A stretch of DNA of 64,000 bases from UKL13-2 sp031414695 (GTDB lineage Bacteria; Pseudomonadota; Gammaproteobacteria; Burkholderiales; Usitatibacteraceae): assembly GCA_031414695.1 (NCBI GenBank), contig JANNWG010000076.1, positions 1 to 64,000 of the forward strand. Direction: 5' to 3'. The translations under genes and the position numbers were made by a program. The notes below the pieces were generated by a model. The model worked only from the letters and a program-made list of their open reading frames with translations, did not search any database and had not been told where the DNA came from. Numbering within the stretch: the stretch's first letter is position 1; each line of letters starts with the position of its first letter. This document shows, one piece after another, positions 26,930 through 35,117 of the stretch.

Positions 26930-27330
26930 TCTTTATGAAATTTGCCTGCTTGTGAAAGGACAGGGTCGGTTGCATCCGTTAATCGCCACATACCCTGATC
27001 AAGCTGATAAAAAAAGCAGCGGCGACGCCCAGTGTGACACGCTATGCCGCAGGTTTGTTCGACTTTAATCAGCACGGTGTCGCCGTCGCAATCAAGACGC
27101 AACTCTTTGACATATTGAATATGCCCAGATGTCTCGCCTTTTTTCCACAGCGCTTGGCGTGAGCGTGAGTAATAGTGCGCAACGCCAGTCTCGATAGTGA
27201 GCGCTAACGATTCGCGATTCATATAGGCCAGCATGAGTACTTCAAGGCTCGTCACATCTTGGGCGATGGTCGGCACGAGGCCGTCCGCATTCCACTTCAC
27301 CGCGTCAAGTAAGGATTGTTCAATGTTCAC
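26926..27330 (-). CDS. hisI: phosphoribosyl-AMP cyclohydrolase
   Basis: 134 residues. It opens the adenine ring of PR-AMP. The metal-binding motif LRLDCDGDTVLIKVEQTCGI then ACHTGRRRCFF gives the Asp and Cys ligands; MLAYMNRESL and GVAHYYSRSRQALWKKGETS are family signatures. It overlaps hisF and hisE by 4 bases each. Confidence 0.96.
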   Translation of the reverse strand: MNIEQSLLDAVKWNADGLVPTIAQDVTSLEVLMLAYMNRESLALTIETGVAHYYSRSRQALWKKGETSGHIQYVKELRLDCDGDTVLIKVEQTCGIACHTGRRRCFFYQLDQGMWRLTDATDPVLSQAGKFHKD

Positions 27331-28091
27331 AGCCGCACCTCGATTCCACGCGAGGCCATGTGCGCTTTCGCCTGACCAATCGTGTATTCGCCGAAGTGAA
27401 AAATGCTCGCGGCAAGCACTGCATCCGCGCGACCTTCGATCACACCATCGGCTAAATGATCCAGATTACCCACGCCGCCAGAGGCGATTACCGGCACGCG
27501 CACCGCCTCACTCACCGCCTGGGTGAGAGCCAAATCAAAGCCAGATTTAGTGCCATCGCGATCCATGCTGGTGAGCAAAATTTCGCCCGCGCCTAAATTA
27601 TCAGTGACATTTACCGCCCACTCGACGGCATCGAGTCCAGTAGCATTGCGCCCGCCGTGTGTGAACACTTCCCAGCCATTGCCGTTTGCCCGTTTGCGCG
27701 CGTCAATGGCGACCACAATGGCTTGCGAGCCGAAGCGATTGGTCGCATCACGCACTAATTGCGGCGTGGTGATGGCAGATGTATTGATACTGACTTTATC
27801 CGCACCCGCATTCATGAGCCGACGCACATCCTCCACTTGCCTGACGCCGCCGCCAACCGTGAGCGGGATAAACACCGCCTCCGCCACGCGCGAAATTACA
27901 TCGAAAATCATGCCGCGTGCGTCGGAGGAGGCAGTAATGTCGAGGAAGGTAATCTCGTCCGCACCCTCATCGTTATATTTTTTAGCAATTTCAACAGGAT
28001 CGCCCGCGTCGCGCAAATTAACAAAATTAACGCCCTTCACCACGCGGCCAGCGTTCACGTCTAAGCAGGGGATGATGCGTTTAGCGAGCAT
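27327..28091 (-). CDS. hisF: imidazole glycerol phosphate synthase subunit HisF
   Basis: 254 residues, a (beta/alpha)8 cyclase that works with HisH. Catalytic Asp residues lie in IIPCLDVNAGRVVKG and LLTSMDRDGTKSG; phosphate-binding loops are VGGGVRQVEDV and ASGGVGNLDHL. It is now the first gene of its own run (hisF-I-E-HIT), because hipBA on the other strand separates it from hisA; it must therefore have a promoter in 28092-28452 or depend on one elsewhere. Confidence 0.97.
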   Translation of the reverse strand: MLAKRIIPCLDVNAGRVVKGVNFVNLRDAGDPVEIAKKYNDEGADEITFLDITASSDARGMIFDVISRVAEAVFIPLTVGGGVRQVEDVRRLMNAGADKVSINTSAITTPQLVRDATNRFGSQAIVVAIDARKRANGNGWEVFTHGGRNATGLDAVEWAVNVTDNLGAGEILLTSMDRDGTKSGFDLALTQAVSEAVRVPVIASGGVGNLDHLADGVIEGRADAVLAASIFHFGEYTIGQAKAHMASRGIEVRL

Positions 28092-28452
28092 AGCGGGTCA
28101 AAGATTTTTTAGTATGGTGGTCAGAAACGTATTTTATGCCACAGACATTGTTTTGATAGCAATGTTGGTCATATAGGTTGTTGTTGCTGCTATGTTTGCG
28201 TCTTCTACACACCAAAAAGTGGCGTGGTTGTTCTCCTCTTATTCAGCAGTAGCGGGAAAGATAAATAAATATGCTGTTCGCAGCATTATCAAAAGACAAC
28301 TTATTTTACCAAGAGTCTACATAATATAGTTCGAACGGTGATAATAACTAGATTTTGTATATTAAGTATGCTTAAATTCACCGTACAAACCATATTTTAT
28401 GCTCTTGTTATAAAAATAAAGATATTTTCTCTGTTCACGCTAAATTTCTATT
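28092..28452. other. A+T-rich divergent intergenic region between hisF and hipB
   Basis: No gene is seen. The stretch is clearly richer in A+T than its surroundings, especially 28260-28450. It must hold the promoters for hisF (leftward) and hipBA (rightward). A weak leftward candidate is TTGCTA with CATAAAAT near 28132-28165; rightward, TTGTTATAAAAAT near 28403 is suggestive only. I see no clear TATCC-type HipB operator. Confidence 0.5.
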
Positions 28453-28674
28453 GTGCAAACTAATATTCTTACATCCCCTGCTGATTTAGGCACAGCAATA
28501 CGCGCACGCCGCAAAGCCGCTGGCCAGACGCTTCAGCTTGCTGCGCTCGCGTGCGGTGTAAGCGTGAAATTTTTACAGGCGCTCGAAACCGGCAAACCCA
28601 CCGTTCAGTTTGATAAAGCCTTGCAGGTCGCGCAACACTTCGGCCTGCAGCTTGCGTGGGTGGCACACAATTGA
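28453..28674 (+). CDS. hipB: HipB-like antitoxin, HTH domain
   Basis: 73 residues starting at GTG, with no obvious ribosome site. A Xre-type helix-turn-helix is visible: LGTAIRARRKAAGQTLQLAA, LACGVSVKFLQALETGKPTV, then DKALQVAQHFGLQL. This is the DNA-binding antitoxin that represses the module and neutralises HipA. Its stop overlaps the likely TTG start of hipA. It lies opposite in direction to the his genes on either side. Confidence 0.88.
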   Translation: MQTNILTSPADLGTAIRARRKAAGQTLQLAALACGVSVKFLQALETGKPTVQFDKALQVAQHFGLQLAWVAHN

Positions 28675-29978
28675 GCCGCCTTTACATTTGGGTCGATAAC
28701 GAAGAGATTGCCACGCTTTCACATGATGAGGGTAATTTCGAGCTGATCTATGACGCGAACTGGTTTGCATCGGGTGGTTATCCGATTTCCCCACATTTGC
28801 CAGCAGGAGAAATCTCACGCGGCGCCAAAGTCACAAATTTCTTTAGCAATTTGCTCCCGGAAGGGGCGCTGCTTGAAGGTCTGTCGAAAAAACATCAGGT
28901 GAGTCAATTTGATGTTTTTGGATTGCTAAAAAAAGTGGGGCGCGATTGTGCTGGCGCATTGGCGATTGCAGATACAGAACATAGCACTGAAGATGAGCCG
29001 CAAGGTTACGAATTCATTAGCGATGCGGAACTCAATCAGCAAATCATCGACAGTCGCCACGCCAATGTACCGCTAACATTTTGGGGACGCAAACCGCGTA
29101 TGTCGCTGGCGGGCGTGCAGAATAAACTTGGGGTGTACGTCGATAGCAGTGAAAGACTTATGCTGCCGCTGCAATCGCAGCCCACATCGCATATTTTAAA
29201 AATTGGTAACCCACGCTTCGCCAGCATGGAAGCGAATGAATATTTTTGCATGCAACTCGCACAAGAAATCGGATTACCCGTTCCTGATACGCGATTTCGC
29301 AAATTACCTGAGCCAGTTCTGCTTGTACAGCGCTATGACCGTGAGTGGATGCAGGGGCAGCCAGGCGTTATCAAACGTCGTCATCAAATTGATGCCTGCC
29401 AAGCGCTTGACCTGCCACCGAATCTGAAATATCAAGAACCTGATTACGAATACGCAACAGCAGGCGCAACACTCGCTGACATCGTCGGCCTCGCAAAACT
29501 CTGCGACACGCCAGCGGGCGCGCAGACCACAATACTCAATTGGATTTTGTTCAATTACCTGATTGGCAATACCGATGCACACGCAAAAAACTTATCCTTT
29601 TTAATCAATCGCGCATCAAATGAGGCGCGAATGTTAGGACGCGACACATCGATAAATGTTGCGCCGTTTTATGACTTGGTCAGCGGCAGCGTTTACGGAC
29701 TGAACGATTTCGCACAGCGCATAGGCAATGAAGATAACCTTCAATTAGTGTCCACCACCGATTGGAATGCATTCGCCGAACAAGTTGGCGTGACACCCAA
29801 GCTCGTTAAGCTGCTAGGAGAAATATTAATTAAAAAAATAGCAGGCAAACTCGGTCGGGTCACCAGCCGAGTCCTGGCTGAAACAGCGGCTGAAACCTCG
29901 GACGAAATAGTCAGCAAAATTGCGACGCATATTCGCTCGCAATCTGCATTGCTACAAGACGCATTAGCCGCGTTGTGA
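28671..29978 (+). CDS. hipA: HipA-like serine/threonine kinase toxin
   Basis: 435 residues from a TTG that overlaps the hipB stop (TTGA); an in-frame GTG at 28656 is the alternative. HipA kinases phosphorylate glutamyl-tRNA synthetase or related targets and cause dormancy. Domains: N-terminal subdomain 1 (about 1-100), the Ser-loop region MSLAGVQNKLGVYV near 145, the nucleotide-binding SHILKIGNPRF, VQRYDRE, then the catalytic NYLIGNTDAHAKNLSFLI and metal-binding APFYDLVSG. The protein is full length with all key residues, so the toxin looks functional. Confidence 0.9.
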   Translation: MSRLYIWVDNEEIATLSHDEGNFELIYDANWFASGGYPISPHLPAGEISRGAKVTNFFSNLLPEGALLEGLSKKHQVSQFDVFGLLKKVGRDCAGALAIADTEHSTEDEPQGYEFISDAELNQQIIDSRHANVPLTFWGRKPRMSLAGVQNKLGVYVDSSERLMLPLQSQPTSHILKIGNPRFASMEANEYFCMQLAQEIGLPVPDTRFRKLPEPVLLVQRYDREWMQGQPGVIKRRHQIDACQALDLPPNLKYQEPDYEYATAGATLADIVGLAKLCDTPAGAQTTILNWILFNYLIGNTDAHAKNLSFLINRASNEARMLGRDTSINVAPFYDLVSGSVYGLNDFAQRIGNEDNLQLVSTTDWNAFAEQVGVTPKLVKLLGEILIKKIAGKLGRVTSRVLAETAAETSDEIVSKIATHIRSQSALLQDALAAL

Positions 29979-30040
29979 TGCGCCAGATCACCTCAAGCAC
30001 CTAGTTTGTAGCATTAATGGAATAATACTTTTTTGCAAAC

Positions 30041-30105
30041 TCTATTGCAGACGGGCGTTTTCAACCATAAATGCTCCGCATAGCAAGGCATGTAACGACT
30101 TTTTA
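30041..30105. repeat. dispersed 3'-end palindrome, copy between convergent hipA and hisA
   Basis: The copy reads CTATTGCAGACGGGCGTTTT, CAACCATAAATGCT, then a degraded right arm and CGACTTTTTA. The left arm CTATTG...CGGGCGTTTTC and the closing CGACTTTT match other copies. It lies 62 bases after the hipA stop and 26 bases beyond the hisA stop, in a convergent junction. Confidence 0.6.
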
Positions 30106-30130
30106 ATGTACTTAACCTTTGACTACACCT

Positions 30131-30853
30131 CTACCCCAACGCCACCGCCGCCTGAAAATCTAACTTACCTTCATAAATAGCTCGCCCAGTGATCACGCCC
30201 ATGATGCCTTCGTGCTCGACTAGCTTTAGTTTTTTTACATCATCTAAATTATTCAGACCACCTGAGGCGATCACAGGTACGGTGAGGGCTTTGGCGAGTT
30301 TGACGGTAGCGTCGATATTCACGCCGGTCATCATGCCATCGCGGCCAATGTCGGTGTAGAGCACGGCTTCGACCCCGTAATCTTGAAAGCGCACGGCCAA
30401 ATCAATCACGTCATGACCGGATAATTTAGACCAGCCGTCGGTGGCGACTTTGCCATCTTTGGCGTCGAGTGCGACGATGATGTGGCCGGGAAATGCGTCG
30501 CAGGCTTCGTGTAAAAAGCCGGGGTTTTTCACCGCAGCAGTGCCAATGACGATGTAGGTCACGCCATCATCTAAGTAGCGCTCAATGGTATCTAGATCGC
30601 GAATACCACCGCCAAGCTGCACGGGGATGTCGCCCATTTCGGCAATGATTTGTTTAATCGCGCCTTCGTTTTTAGGCTTGCCCGCAAAGGCGCCATTCAA
30701 ATCGACCACGTGTAATCGTTGACAGCCTAGGTCTTTCCATCGTCGCGCTGTTTCACCGGGGTTGCTCGAAAAGATGGTGGCGCGCTGCATATCGCCTTGC
30801 TCAAGACGGACGCATTGGCCGTCTTTAATATCAATTGCGGGGATGATCAACAT
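30131..30853 (-). CDS. hisA: phosphoribosylformimino-5-aminoimidazole carboxamide ribotide isomerase
   Basis: 240 residues, a (beta/alpha)8 isomerase of histidine synthesis. Motifs: LIIPAIDIKDGQCVRLEQGD with the first catalytic Asp, LGGGIRDLDTIERYLDDGV, YTDIGRDGMMTGVN with the second, and ASGGLNNLDDV. It lies 41 bases after hisH. The usual downstream neighbour hisF is 2 kb away beyond hipBA. Confidence 0.97.
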   Translation of the reverse strand: MLIIPAIDIKDGQCVRLEQGDMQRATIFSSNPGETARRWKDLGCQRLHVVDLNGAFAGKPKNEGAIKQIIAEMGDIPVQLGGGIRDLDTIERYLDDGVTYIVIGTAAVKNPGFLHEACDAFPGHIIVALDAKDGKVATDGWSKLSGHDVIDLAVRFQDYGVEAVLYTDIGRDGMMTGVNIDATVKLAKALTVPVIASGGLNNLDDVKKLKLVEHEGIMGVITGRAIYEGKLDFQAAVALG

Positions 30854-30894
30854 GATGTGTGCGTGAAAAAAACGAGTGGAATGAAACGCTAAGT

Positions 30895-31566
30895 TTACGG
30901 ATTTATCGACAAAAAGTTTTTATACACGAGCAAGCCCGCGCGGTGACTTTTTTCTGGATGAAATTGGGTAGCAATAATATTATCTTGTGCCACCGCCGCG
31001 CAAAATAATTTTACATATTCAGTGGTCGCGGCGATGACTGCGGCATTCGTCGGCTCGCAAAAGTACGAATGCACGTAGTAGAAACGATCACCAGACATAA
31101 TGCCTTCAAACACCTCACCAGCGTTAGGGTTTGACGAATTAAATGCCACTTCATTCCAGCCCATGTGCGGCACTTTTTGAGTCTTGTCCGTTGGCTGAAA
31201 GCGTTTCACCACGCCGCCAAAAATGCCAAGTCCTGGGGTGTTGCCTTCTTCAGATTGCTCAAACAGCATTTGCATACCTACACAAACACCAAAAAATGGC
31301 TTGCAGGCGGCAGCTTCGCGCACCGCGTGCTCAAGCCCGCTCTCGCGAAGGTAGCGCATACAGTCAGGCATGGCGCCTTGGCCGGGGAATACCACGCGGT
31401 CCGCTGCGGCAATATCTTCAGATTTGCCTGAAATCAGCACATTTGTTGGTATTTGCCACTCGCGGGCGGCGAACTCAAATGCCTTCGCCACAGAGCGCAA
31501 ATTGCCCATTCCATAATCGACGACCACTAATTTTTGCGTACGTCTTTGTGTGCTGCTACTTACCAT
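30895..31566 (-). CDS. hisH: imidazole glycerol phosphate synthase glutaminase subunit HisH
   Basis: 223 residues of a class I glutamine amidotransferase. The nucleophile Cys is in FFGVCVGMQMLFE, and the His/Glu pair in TQFHPEKSHRAG. The N-terminus LVVVDYGMGNLRSVAKAFEF is typical. It passes ammonia to HisF. It is divergent from rpsT, 120 bases away. No hisB, hisC, hisD or hisG lies in the window. Confidence 0.96.
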   Translation of the reverse strand: MVSSSTQRRTQKLVVVDYGMGNLRSVAKAFEFAAREWQIPTNVLISGKSEDIAAADRVVFPGQGAMPDCMRYLRESGLEHAVREAAACKPFFGVCVGMQMLFEQSEEGNTPGLGIFGGVVKRFQPTDKTQKVPHMGWNEVAFNSSNPNAGEVFEGIMSGDRFYYVHSYFCEPTNAAVIAATTEYVKLFCAAVAQDNIIATQFHPEKSHRAGLLVYKNFLSINP

Positions 31567-31594
31567 TGCTTAAAACCCTCAACAAATCAACTAG

Positions 31595-31622
31595 TTGCTT
31601 TTTTAACCTTGATTGCTATAAT
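31595..31622 (+). promoter_or_regulatory. sigma-70-type promoter of rpsT
   Basis: TTGCTT at 31595 and a consensus TATAAT at 31617 are separated by 16 bases. They point to rpsT, whose ATG lies 65 bases downstream, leaving an untranslated leader of roughly 55 bases. This is the clearest promoter in the window. Confidence 0.75.
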
Positions 31623-31686
31623 ACTTGGCTTCGCGCAACGTTTGCGCCTCCTATTTTCATATTTTTGATTAGATTGACGAATAACC

Positions 31687-31965
31687 ATGGCAAATATCAA
31701 ATCCGCCGCAAAACGCGCCAAACAAGCCACCAAACAGCGCGCGCACAACATGGCGCAACGTACTGAGCTTCGCACCGCGATTAAAAAGATCGTCGTGGCT
31801 GTCGCTAAAGGTGACAAAGCTGCTGCTGAGGCAGCCTATCAAGCTAACGTTGGCACGATTGATTCGATTGCGGATAAAAAAATCATCCACAAAAATAAAG
31901 CCGCTCGCCATAAGAGCCGTTTGACCAAAGCGATTAAAGCGATCGGCGCATCTGCCGCAGCGTAA
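31687..31965 (+). CDS. rpsT: 30S ribosomal protein S20
   Basis: 92 residues, strongly basic and Ala/Lys-rich, with the S20 start MANIKSAAKRAKQATKQRAH and the KNKAARHKSRLTKAIKAI C-terminal helix. It binds 16S rRNA early in small-subunit assembly. It has its own promoter (31595-31622) and terminator (31991-32025), so it is monocistronic. Confidence 0.98.
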   Translation: MANIKSAAKRAKQATKQRAHNMAQRTELRTAIKKIVVAVAKGDKAAAEAAYQANVGTIDSIADKKIIHKNKAARHKSRLTKAIKAIGASAAA

Positions 31966-31990
31966 TTAACGCTTCAAGTTAAGAATAAAA

Positions 31991-32025
31991 AAACGCTGCA
32001 AGGGAAACCTTGCGGCGTTTTTGTT
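31991..32025 (+). terminator. intrinsic terminator of rpsT
   Basis: AAACGCTGCAAGG and CCTTGCGGCGTTT form a 13-bp stem (one T-G pair) around a GAAA tetraloop, followed by a T-rich run. It begins 25 bases after the rpsT stop. Confidence 0.9.
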
Positions 32026-32150
32026 TTTTGTGAGCTTAACGTAGGGTGAGGACGTTGGAACCGCCCATAAACGCCCATAAATGCCGAGACACGCCGATAA
32101 AACCAAAAAAATGCTTTTGACCTTTTCTGCGTTCGTCTGTGCCGTAAAAC

Positions 32151-32570
32151 CTAACCCGACAAACTCTCCATCACACTACCTGGAACAGGGCAAAAATCCT
32201 CTGGCGTGGGCGCATTTGGGTCGAGTACGGTTAAGTCATTGTCTTTGGCAAAGTCGAGTAAAAATCGATAGGCTCTAGGCTCTGACTTTGCTAGTGAGGG
32301 CTCTACAAGCACGCAGCGCACACCATCAAGCATCATCGGCCGCACAAAAGGCGAGTAACGCATCTGTTGATCGCCGCCAAATGTAGACATAATGCCGCAC
32401 AGGCGTTCTGCCCAATCGCTTGGACGAAATGCTCTTCCATTGAGCGTAATACCCTGAATCACTAGTCGCGATTCATTCATACGGGCAGGCGTTTTATTTT
32501 CGGCGACAATGGCGTCGGTATGAGTAACTGCATGGGCGGGGTGGTCAAACGACATTCGATTTAATTTCAT
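32151..32570 (-). CDS. DUF3579 domain protein
   Basis: 139 residues. The DUF3579 core is unmistakable: RLVIQGITLNGRAFRPSDWA, ERLCGIMSTFGGDQQMRYSP, and FVRPMMLDGVRCVLVEPSLA. This family is largely betaproteobacterial, and its function is unknown to me. The start could be either of two ATGs five codons apart; the upstream one is used. It stands alone, convergent with rpsT. Confidence 0.85.
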   Translation of the reverse strand: MKLNRMSFDHPAHAVTHTDAIVAENKTPARMNESRLVIQGITLNGRAFRPSDWAERLCGIMSTFGGDQQMRYSPFVRPMMLDGVRCVLVEPSLAKSEPRAYRFLLDFAKDNDLTVLDPNAPTPEDFCPVPGSVMESLSG

Positions 32571-32679
32571 CTAACAAAGCCGTGAAATTATAGCGTGCGC
32601 GTGTGACTCTCCCAAGTCATTTCGGACCTAGAACCTATTACGTTTGTCATTTACACAATCATTTCACCATTCATTTTTC

Positions 32680-34212
32680 ATGTCGCCTAATTTTCTTGCA
32701 CAAAACAATTCAGCACCGCGTATCACCATCGCAATTATCGGCGCGGGGTTTTGTGGAACGATGGTGGCGACACATTTATTACGGGCGAAATTAGGCGCTG
32801 CCATTGATGTGGTGCTCATCAATCGCCCACATCAGGCGGACGATAAAGCAGATGGCAATACCGCCCAAACGCCAATGCTGGCGCGGGGTTTGGCATATGG
32901 CACAAATTCAGCGGCGCATTTATTAAATGTCCCCGCTGCGCGTATGAGTGCGTTTGAAGACAAGCCAACTGATTTTCTTGATTTTTTGCACGCGAATCAA
33001 GTTGCCGCCGATGGCGCGAGCTTTGTGGCGCGGCACTGGTATGGCGCGTATTTGCAATTCACGCTTGATCAAGCGCACGCTAAGGCAAGTGCGGCAAGTG
33101 AGGCAAGTGCGGCAAGTGAGGCAAGAGCGGAGGCAAATTCGCCATTGCATGTGCGCCATCAAACGGTGGCGTCAATTCACGCCATTAATGACAATCGCTA
33201 TCAACTTGAATTTAGCGATGGGGAAGCGCTAGGTGTTGATTATGTGGTGCTGGCGTTAGGCAATTTTTTGCCTTCAAATCCACATTTTGTTGATCCCGCA
33301 TTAGCAAAAAGCCCGCACTATATTCGCGACCCGTGGCAAGCAGGCGCGCTTGATAAGGTGGACGTGAAAAAGCCTATTTTGCTCATCGGTACAGGGCTGA
33401 CGATGTTTGATGTGGTGGGTTCACTCAAAGCGCGTGCGGATACTGCAAACGTCGCACTACAAATTCACGCGCTGTCGCGTCGTGGCTTATGGCCGCAGCC
33501 GCATCGCCCACAATTATCCGCCGCGCCTCACGATGTTGCACCGCCCGACATCGCAACAATACCGTCGGCGCGTGCTTATTTACGCAGCGTGCGCGCGCAG
33601 ATAAAAAATATTGTCTCGCGCGGTGGTGATTGGCGCGATGTGTTGGCGAGCATGCGCCCGATCACCCCGATGCTGTGGCGACAGCTGCCGTTATTAGAGA
33701 AGAGACGTTTTATCCGCCATGTAAAACCCTATTGGGAAAGTCATCGCCATCGCGCCGCACCTGAGATATTAAAAGTCGTTAAGGGGTGCGCCGAGAGAGG
33801 CGAAATTGTCTCAAACGCCACGCGGATATTAGACATTCAAGTTTTAACTGGCGCTGCACCAATGCTAGAAATCACCCATCAACCACGCAACCAACTCTCG
33901 CCACAGAACATGACCGTTGCCACTATCATCAATTGCACTGGGCCGTCTTCCGACATTTCGGCGGAGCCATTGCTTTGCCATTTAGCTGAATCAGGCATGA
34001 TTCGCCAAGACGCCTTAAAACTCGGCATTGAGGTAGCCGCAGATTATCGCGTTATCAATGCTGGCGGCGATTGTAATCACCCCATCTACTATGTCGGCCC
34101 ACTGCTCAAAGCGCGTGATTGGGAGGCGACTGCGGTGCCTGAGCTACGCTTGCATGTCGAGGCGTGTGTGAAGGCATGCCTTGCGGGTATAGGAGGAACT
34201 ATTGGCAAGTAA
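32680..34212 (+). CDS. YdhS-like FAD/NAD(P)-binding protein (COG4529)
   Basis: 510 residues from the ATG at 32680; a TTG 12 codons upstream is less likely. The FAD-binding Rossmann motif is ITIAIIGAGFCGTMVATHLL, followed by the family-specific ARGLAYGTNSAAHLLNVPAA and RMSAFEDKPTDFLDFL. A second nucleotide-binding motif, PILLIGTGLTMFDVVGSL, lies near 230, and NCTGPSSDIS near 425. The family is annotated as an uncharacterised flavoprotein of the YdhS type. A 9-base repeat (33085-33129) adds an Ala/Ser/Glu linker that other members need not share. It precedes the toxin-antitoxin pair on the same strand. Confidence 0.88.
   Translation: MSPNFLAQNNSAPRITIAIIGAGFCGTMVATHLLRAKLGAAIDVVLINRPHQADDKADGNTAQTPMLARGLAYGTNSAAHLLNVPAARMSAFEDKPTDFLDFLHANQVAADGASFVARHWYGAYLQFTLDQAHAKASAASEASAASEARAEANSPLHVRHQTVASIHAINDNRYQLEFSDGEALGVDYVVLALGNFLPSNPHFVDPALAKSPHYIRDPWQAGALDKVDVKKPILLIGTGLTMFDVVGSLKARADTANVALQIHALSRRGLWPQPHRPQLSAAPHDVAPPDIATIPSARAYLRSVRAQIKNIVSRGGDWRDVLASMRPITPMLWRQLPLLEKRRFIRHVKPYWESHRHRAAPEILKVVKGCAERGEIVSNATRILDIQVLTGAAPMLEITHQPRNQLSPQNMTVATIINCTGPSSDISAEPLLCHLAESGMIRQDALKLGIEVAADYRVINAGGDCNHPIYYVGPLLKARDWEATAVPELRLHVEACVKACLAGIGGTIGK
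33085..33129 (+). repeat. 9-base tandem repeat inside the YdhS-like gene
   Basis: Five units of GCAAGTGCG or GCAAGTGAG alternate, the last altered to GCAAGAGCG. In frame they encode ASAASEASAASEARAEA, a low-complexity linker. Such a run can expand or shrink by slippage in steps of three codons without breaking the frame. Confidence 0.85.
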
Positions 34213-34220
34213 TGGGTCAT

Positions 34221-34250
34221 TTGACATACATTACTTACATACATTATATT
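34221..34250 (+). promoter_or_regulatory. promoter with overlapping direct-repeat operator for the RHH/PIN module
   Basis: TTGACA (34221) and TATATT (34245) are 18 bases apart, just ahead of the antitoxin ATG at 34257. Two exact copies of ACATACATTA (34224-34233 and 34237-34246), 13 bases apart, fill the spacer. This is what an autorepressing ribbon-helix-helix antitoxin would bind. Confidence 0.7.
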
Positions 34251-34256
34251 GTTGTT

Positions 34257-34505
34257 ATGCAAAATCAATCACTAAACCGCACCCAAATTTATTTGACCGT
34301 GGAACAGCAAAATACGCTGGCCGAGATGGCGCATGCGCAACAAAGCTCCAGCAGCGCGTTAATTCGTGACGCAATTGACGGCTACATCGCACAACATCAA
34401 CCGACGAGCAAATTGATGCGGCGTAAGCTAGCAGCAGGCGGCTGGCAACCAAATGCGGATGCGCCTAGCTTGCGTCAGTTGCGCAAAGAAGAACGTTCGT
34501 TTTGA
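34257..34505 (+). CDS. ribbon-helix-helix antitoxin of a PIN toxin
   Basis: 82 residues. The CopG/Arc-like fold is visible as LNRTQIYLTVEQQNTLAEMA (beta strand plus helix 1) and SSSSALIRDAIDGYIAQ (helix 2). The C-terminal 30 residues are the expected toxin-wrapping arm (KLAAGGWQPNADAPSLRQL). The ATG at 34257 is chosen because the promoter ends just before it. It overlaps the toxin gene by 4 bases. Confidence 0.85.
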   Translation: MQNQSLNRTQIYLTVEQQNTLAEMAHAQQSSSSALIRDAIDGYIAQHQPTSKLMRRKLAAGGWQPNADAPSLRQLRKEERSF

Positions 34506-34906
34506 GTGCAGTTGCAAAGCGCGCGTTTTTGATTGATACCGATGTGTGGATTGACTATTTGCGTGGTCGGGCAGAGGCCATTAAATTTATCAATCAGCTG
34601 CCAGAACGCGTCTGGATCAGCGCAATCAGTGTGGCCGAGCTTTACGTAGGCGTGCGCGAAGGCTCAGAGCGTGACATCTTGGCACAATTAATCTCAACAC
34701 TTGATGTGGTTGAATTGAATACCGCTATTGCAACAAGAGGTGGTTTACTGCGTCGCGATTATGGGCGCTCGCATAGTGTGGGCTTAAACGATGCATTAAT
34801 TGGTGCAACCGCAATTGAATTAGATTTTCAGCTACACACATTAAATATCAAACATTACCCTGCGCTGAATAAGCAGCAGGTAAAGCAGGCTTATGTCAAA
34901 GCTTGA
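34502..34906 (+). CDS. vapC: PIN-domain ribonuclease toxin (VapC family)
   Basis: 134 residues starting at TTG in a TTGA overlap with the antitoxin stop. No other start lies near. The acidic PIN residues are present: LIDTDVWIDYLRG, ISVAELYVGVRE, GLNDALIGATAIE and a late Asp in the following strand. VapC toxins cut specific tRNA or rRNA sites when freed from the antitoxin. All catalytic residues appear intact. Confidence 0.9.
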   Translation: MSAVAKRAFLIDTDVWIDYLRGRAEAIKFINQLPERVWISAISVAELYVGVREGSERDILAQLISTLDVVELNTAIATRGGLLRRDYGRSHSVGLNDALIGATAIELDFQLHTLNIKHYPALNKQQVKQAYVKA

Positions 34907-35031
34907 ACCCGACACGCCTTGTACTTCATCCCTTATTTAAGGCAATTCGTCGCTTCACGCTTGGCGGTGTAACAATGTTGCGCCAAACTCACATTTCGCC
35001 TAGTATTTCTTCTCGCTAAACAAGACAAATT

Positions 35032-35080
35032 ACGGCGGTAATCGAATTGGCAAGCGTGCCTTCGAGACTGCCGTTTTTTT
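35032..35080 (+). terminator. branched hairpin with T-run before argD
   Basis: ACGGC/GCCGT, TCGAA/TTCGA and GGCA/TGCC stack into one imperfect stem with an AGCG loop, followed by seven T. It lies 126 bases after vapC and 38 bases before the argD start. It is probably the terminator of the upstream unit; being so close to argD, it could also act as an attenuator, but no alternative fold was worked out. Confidence 0.65.
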
Positions 35081-35117
35081 ATTTGACGCTACTTTGTTAT
35101 TTCGAGGAACCCAAGCC

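Noticed and set aside
28097..30123. GTCAAAG and CTTTGAC on either side of hipBA as possible insertion ends
   Set aside because: Seven bases in inverted order over 2 kb is easily chance, and no direct target duplication was seen.
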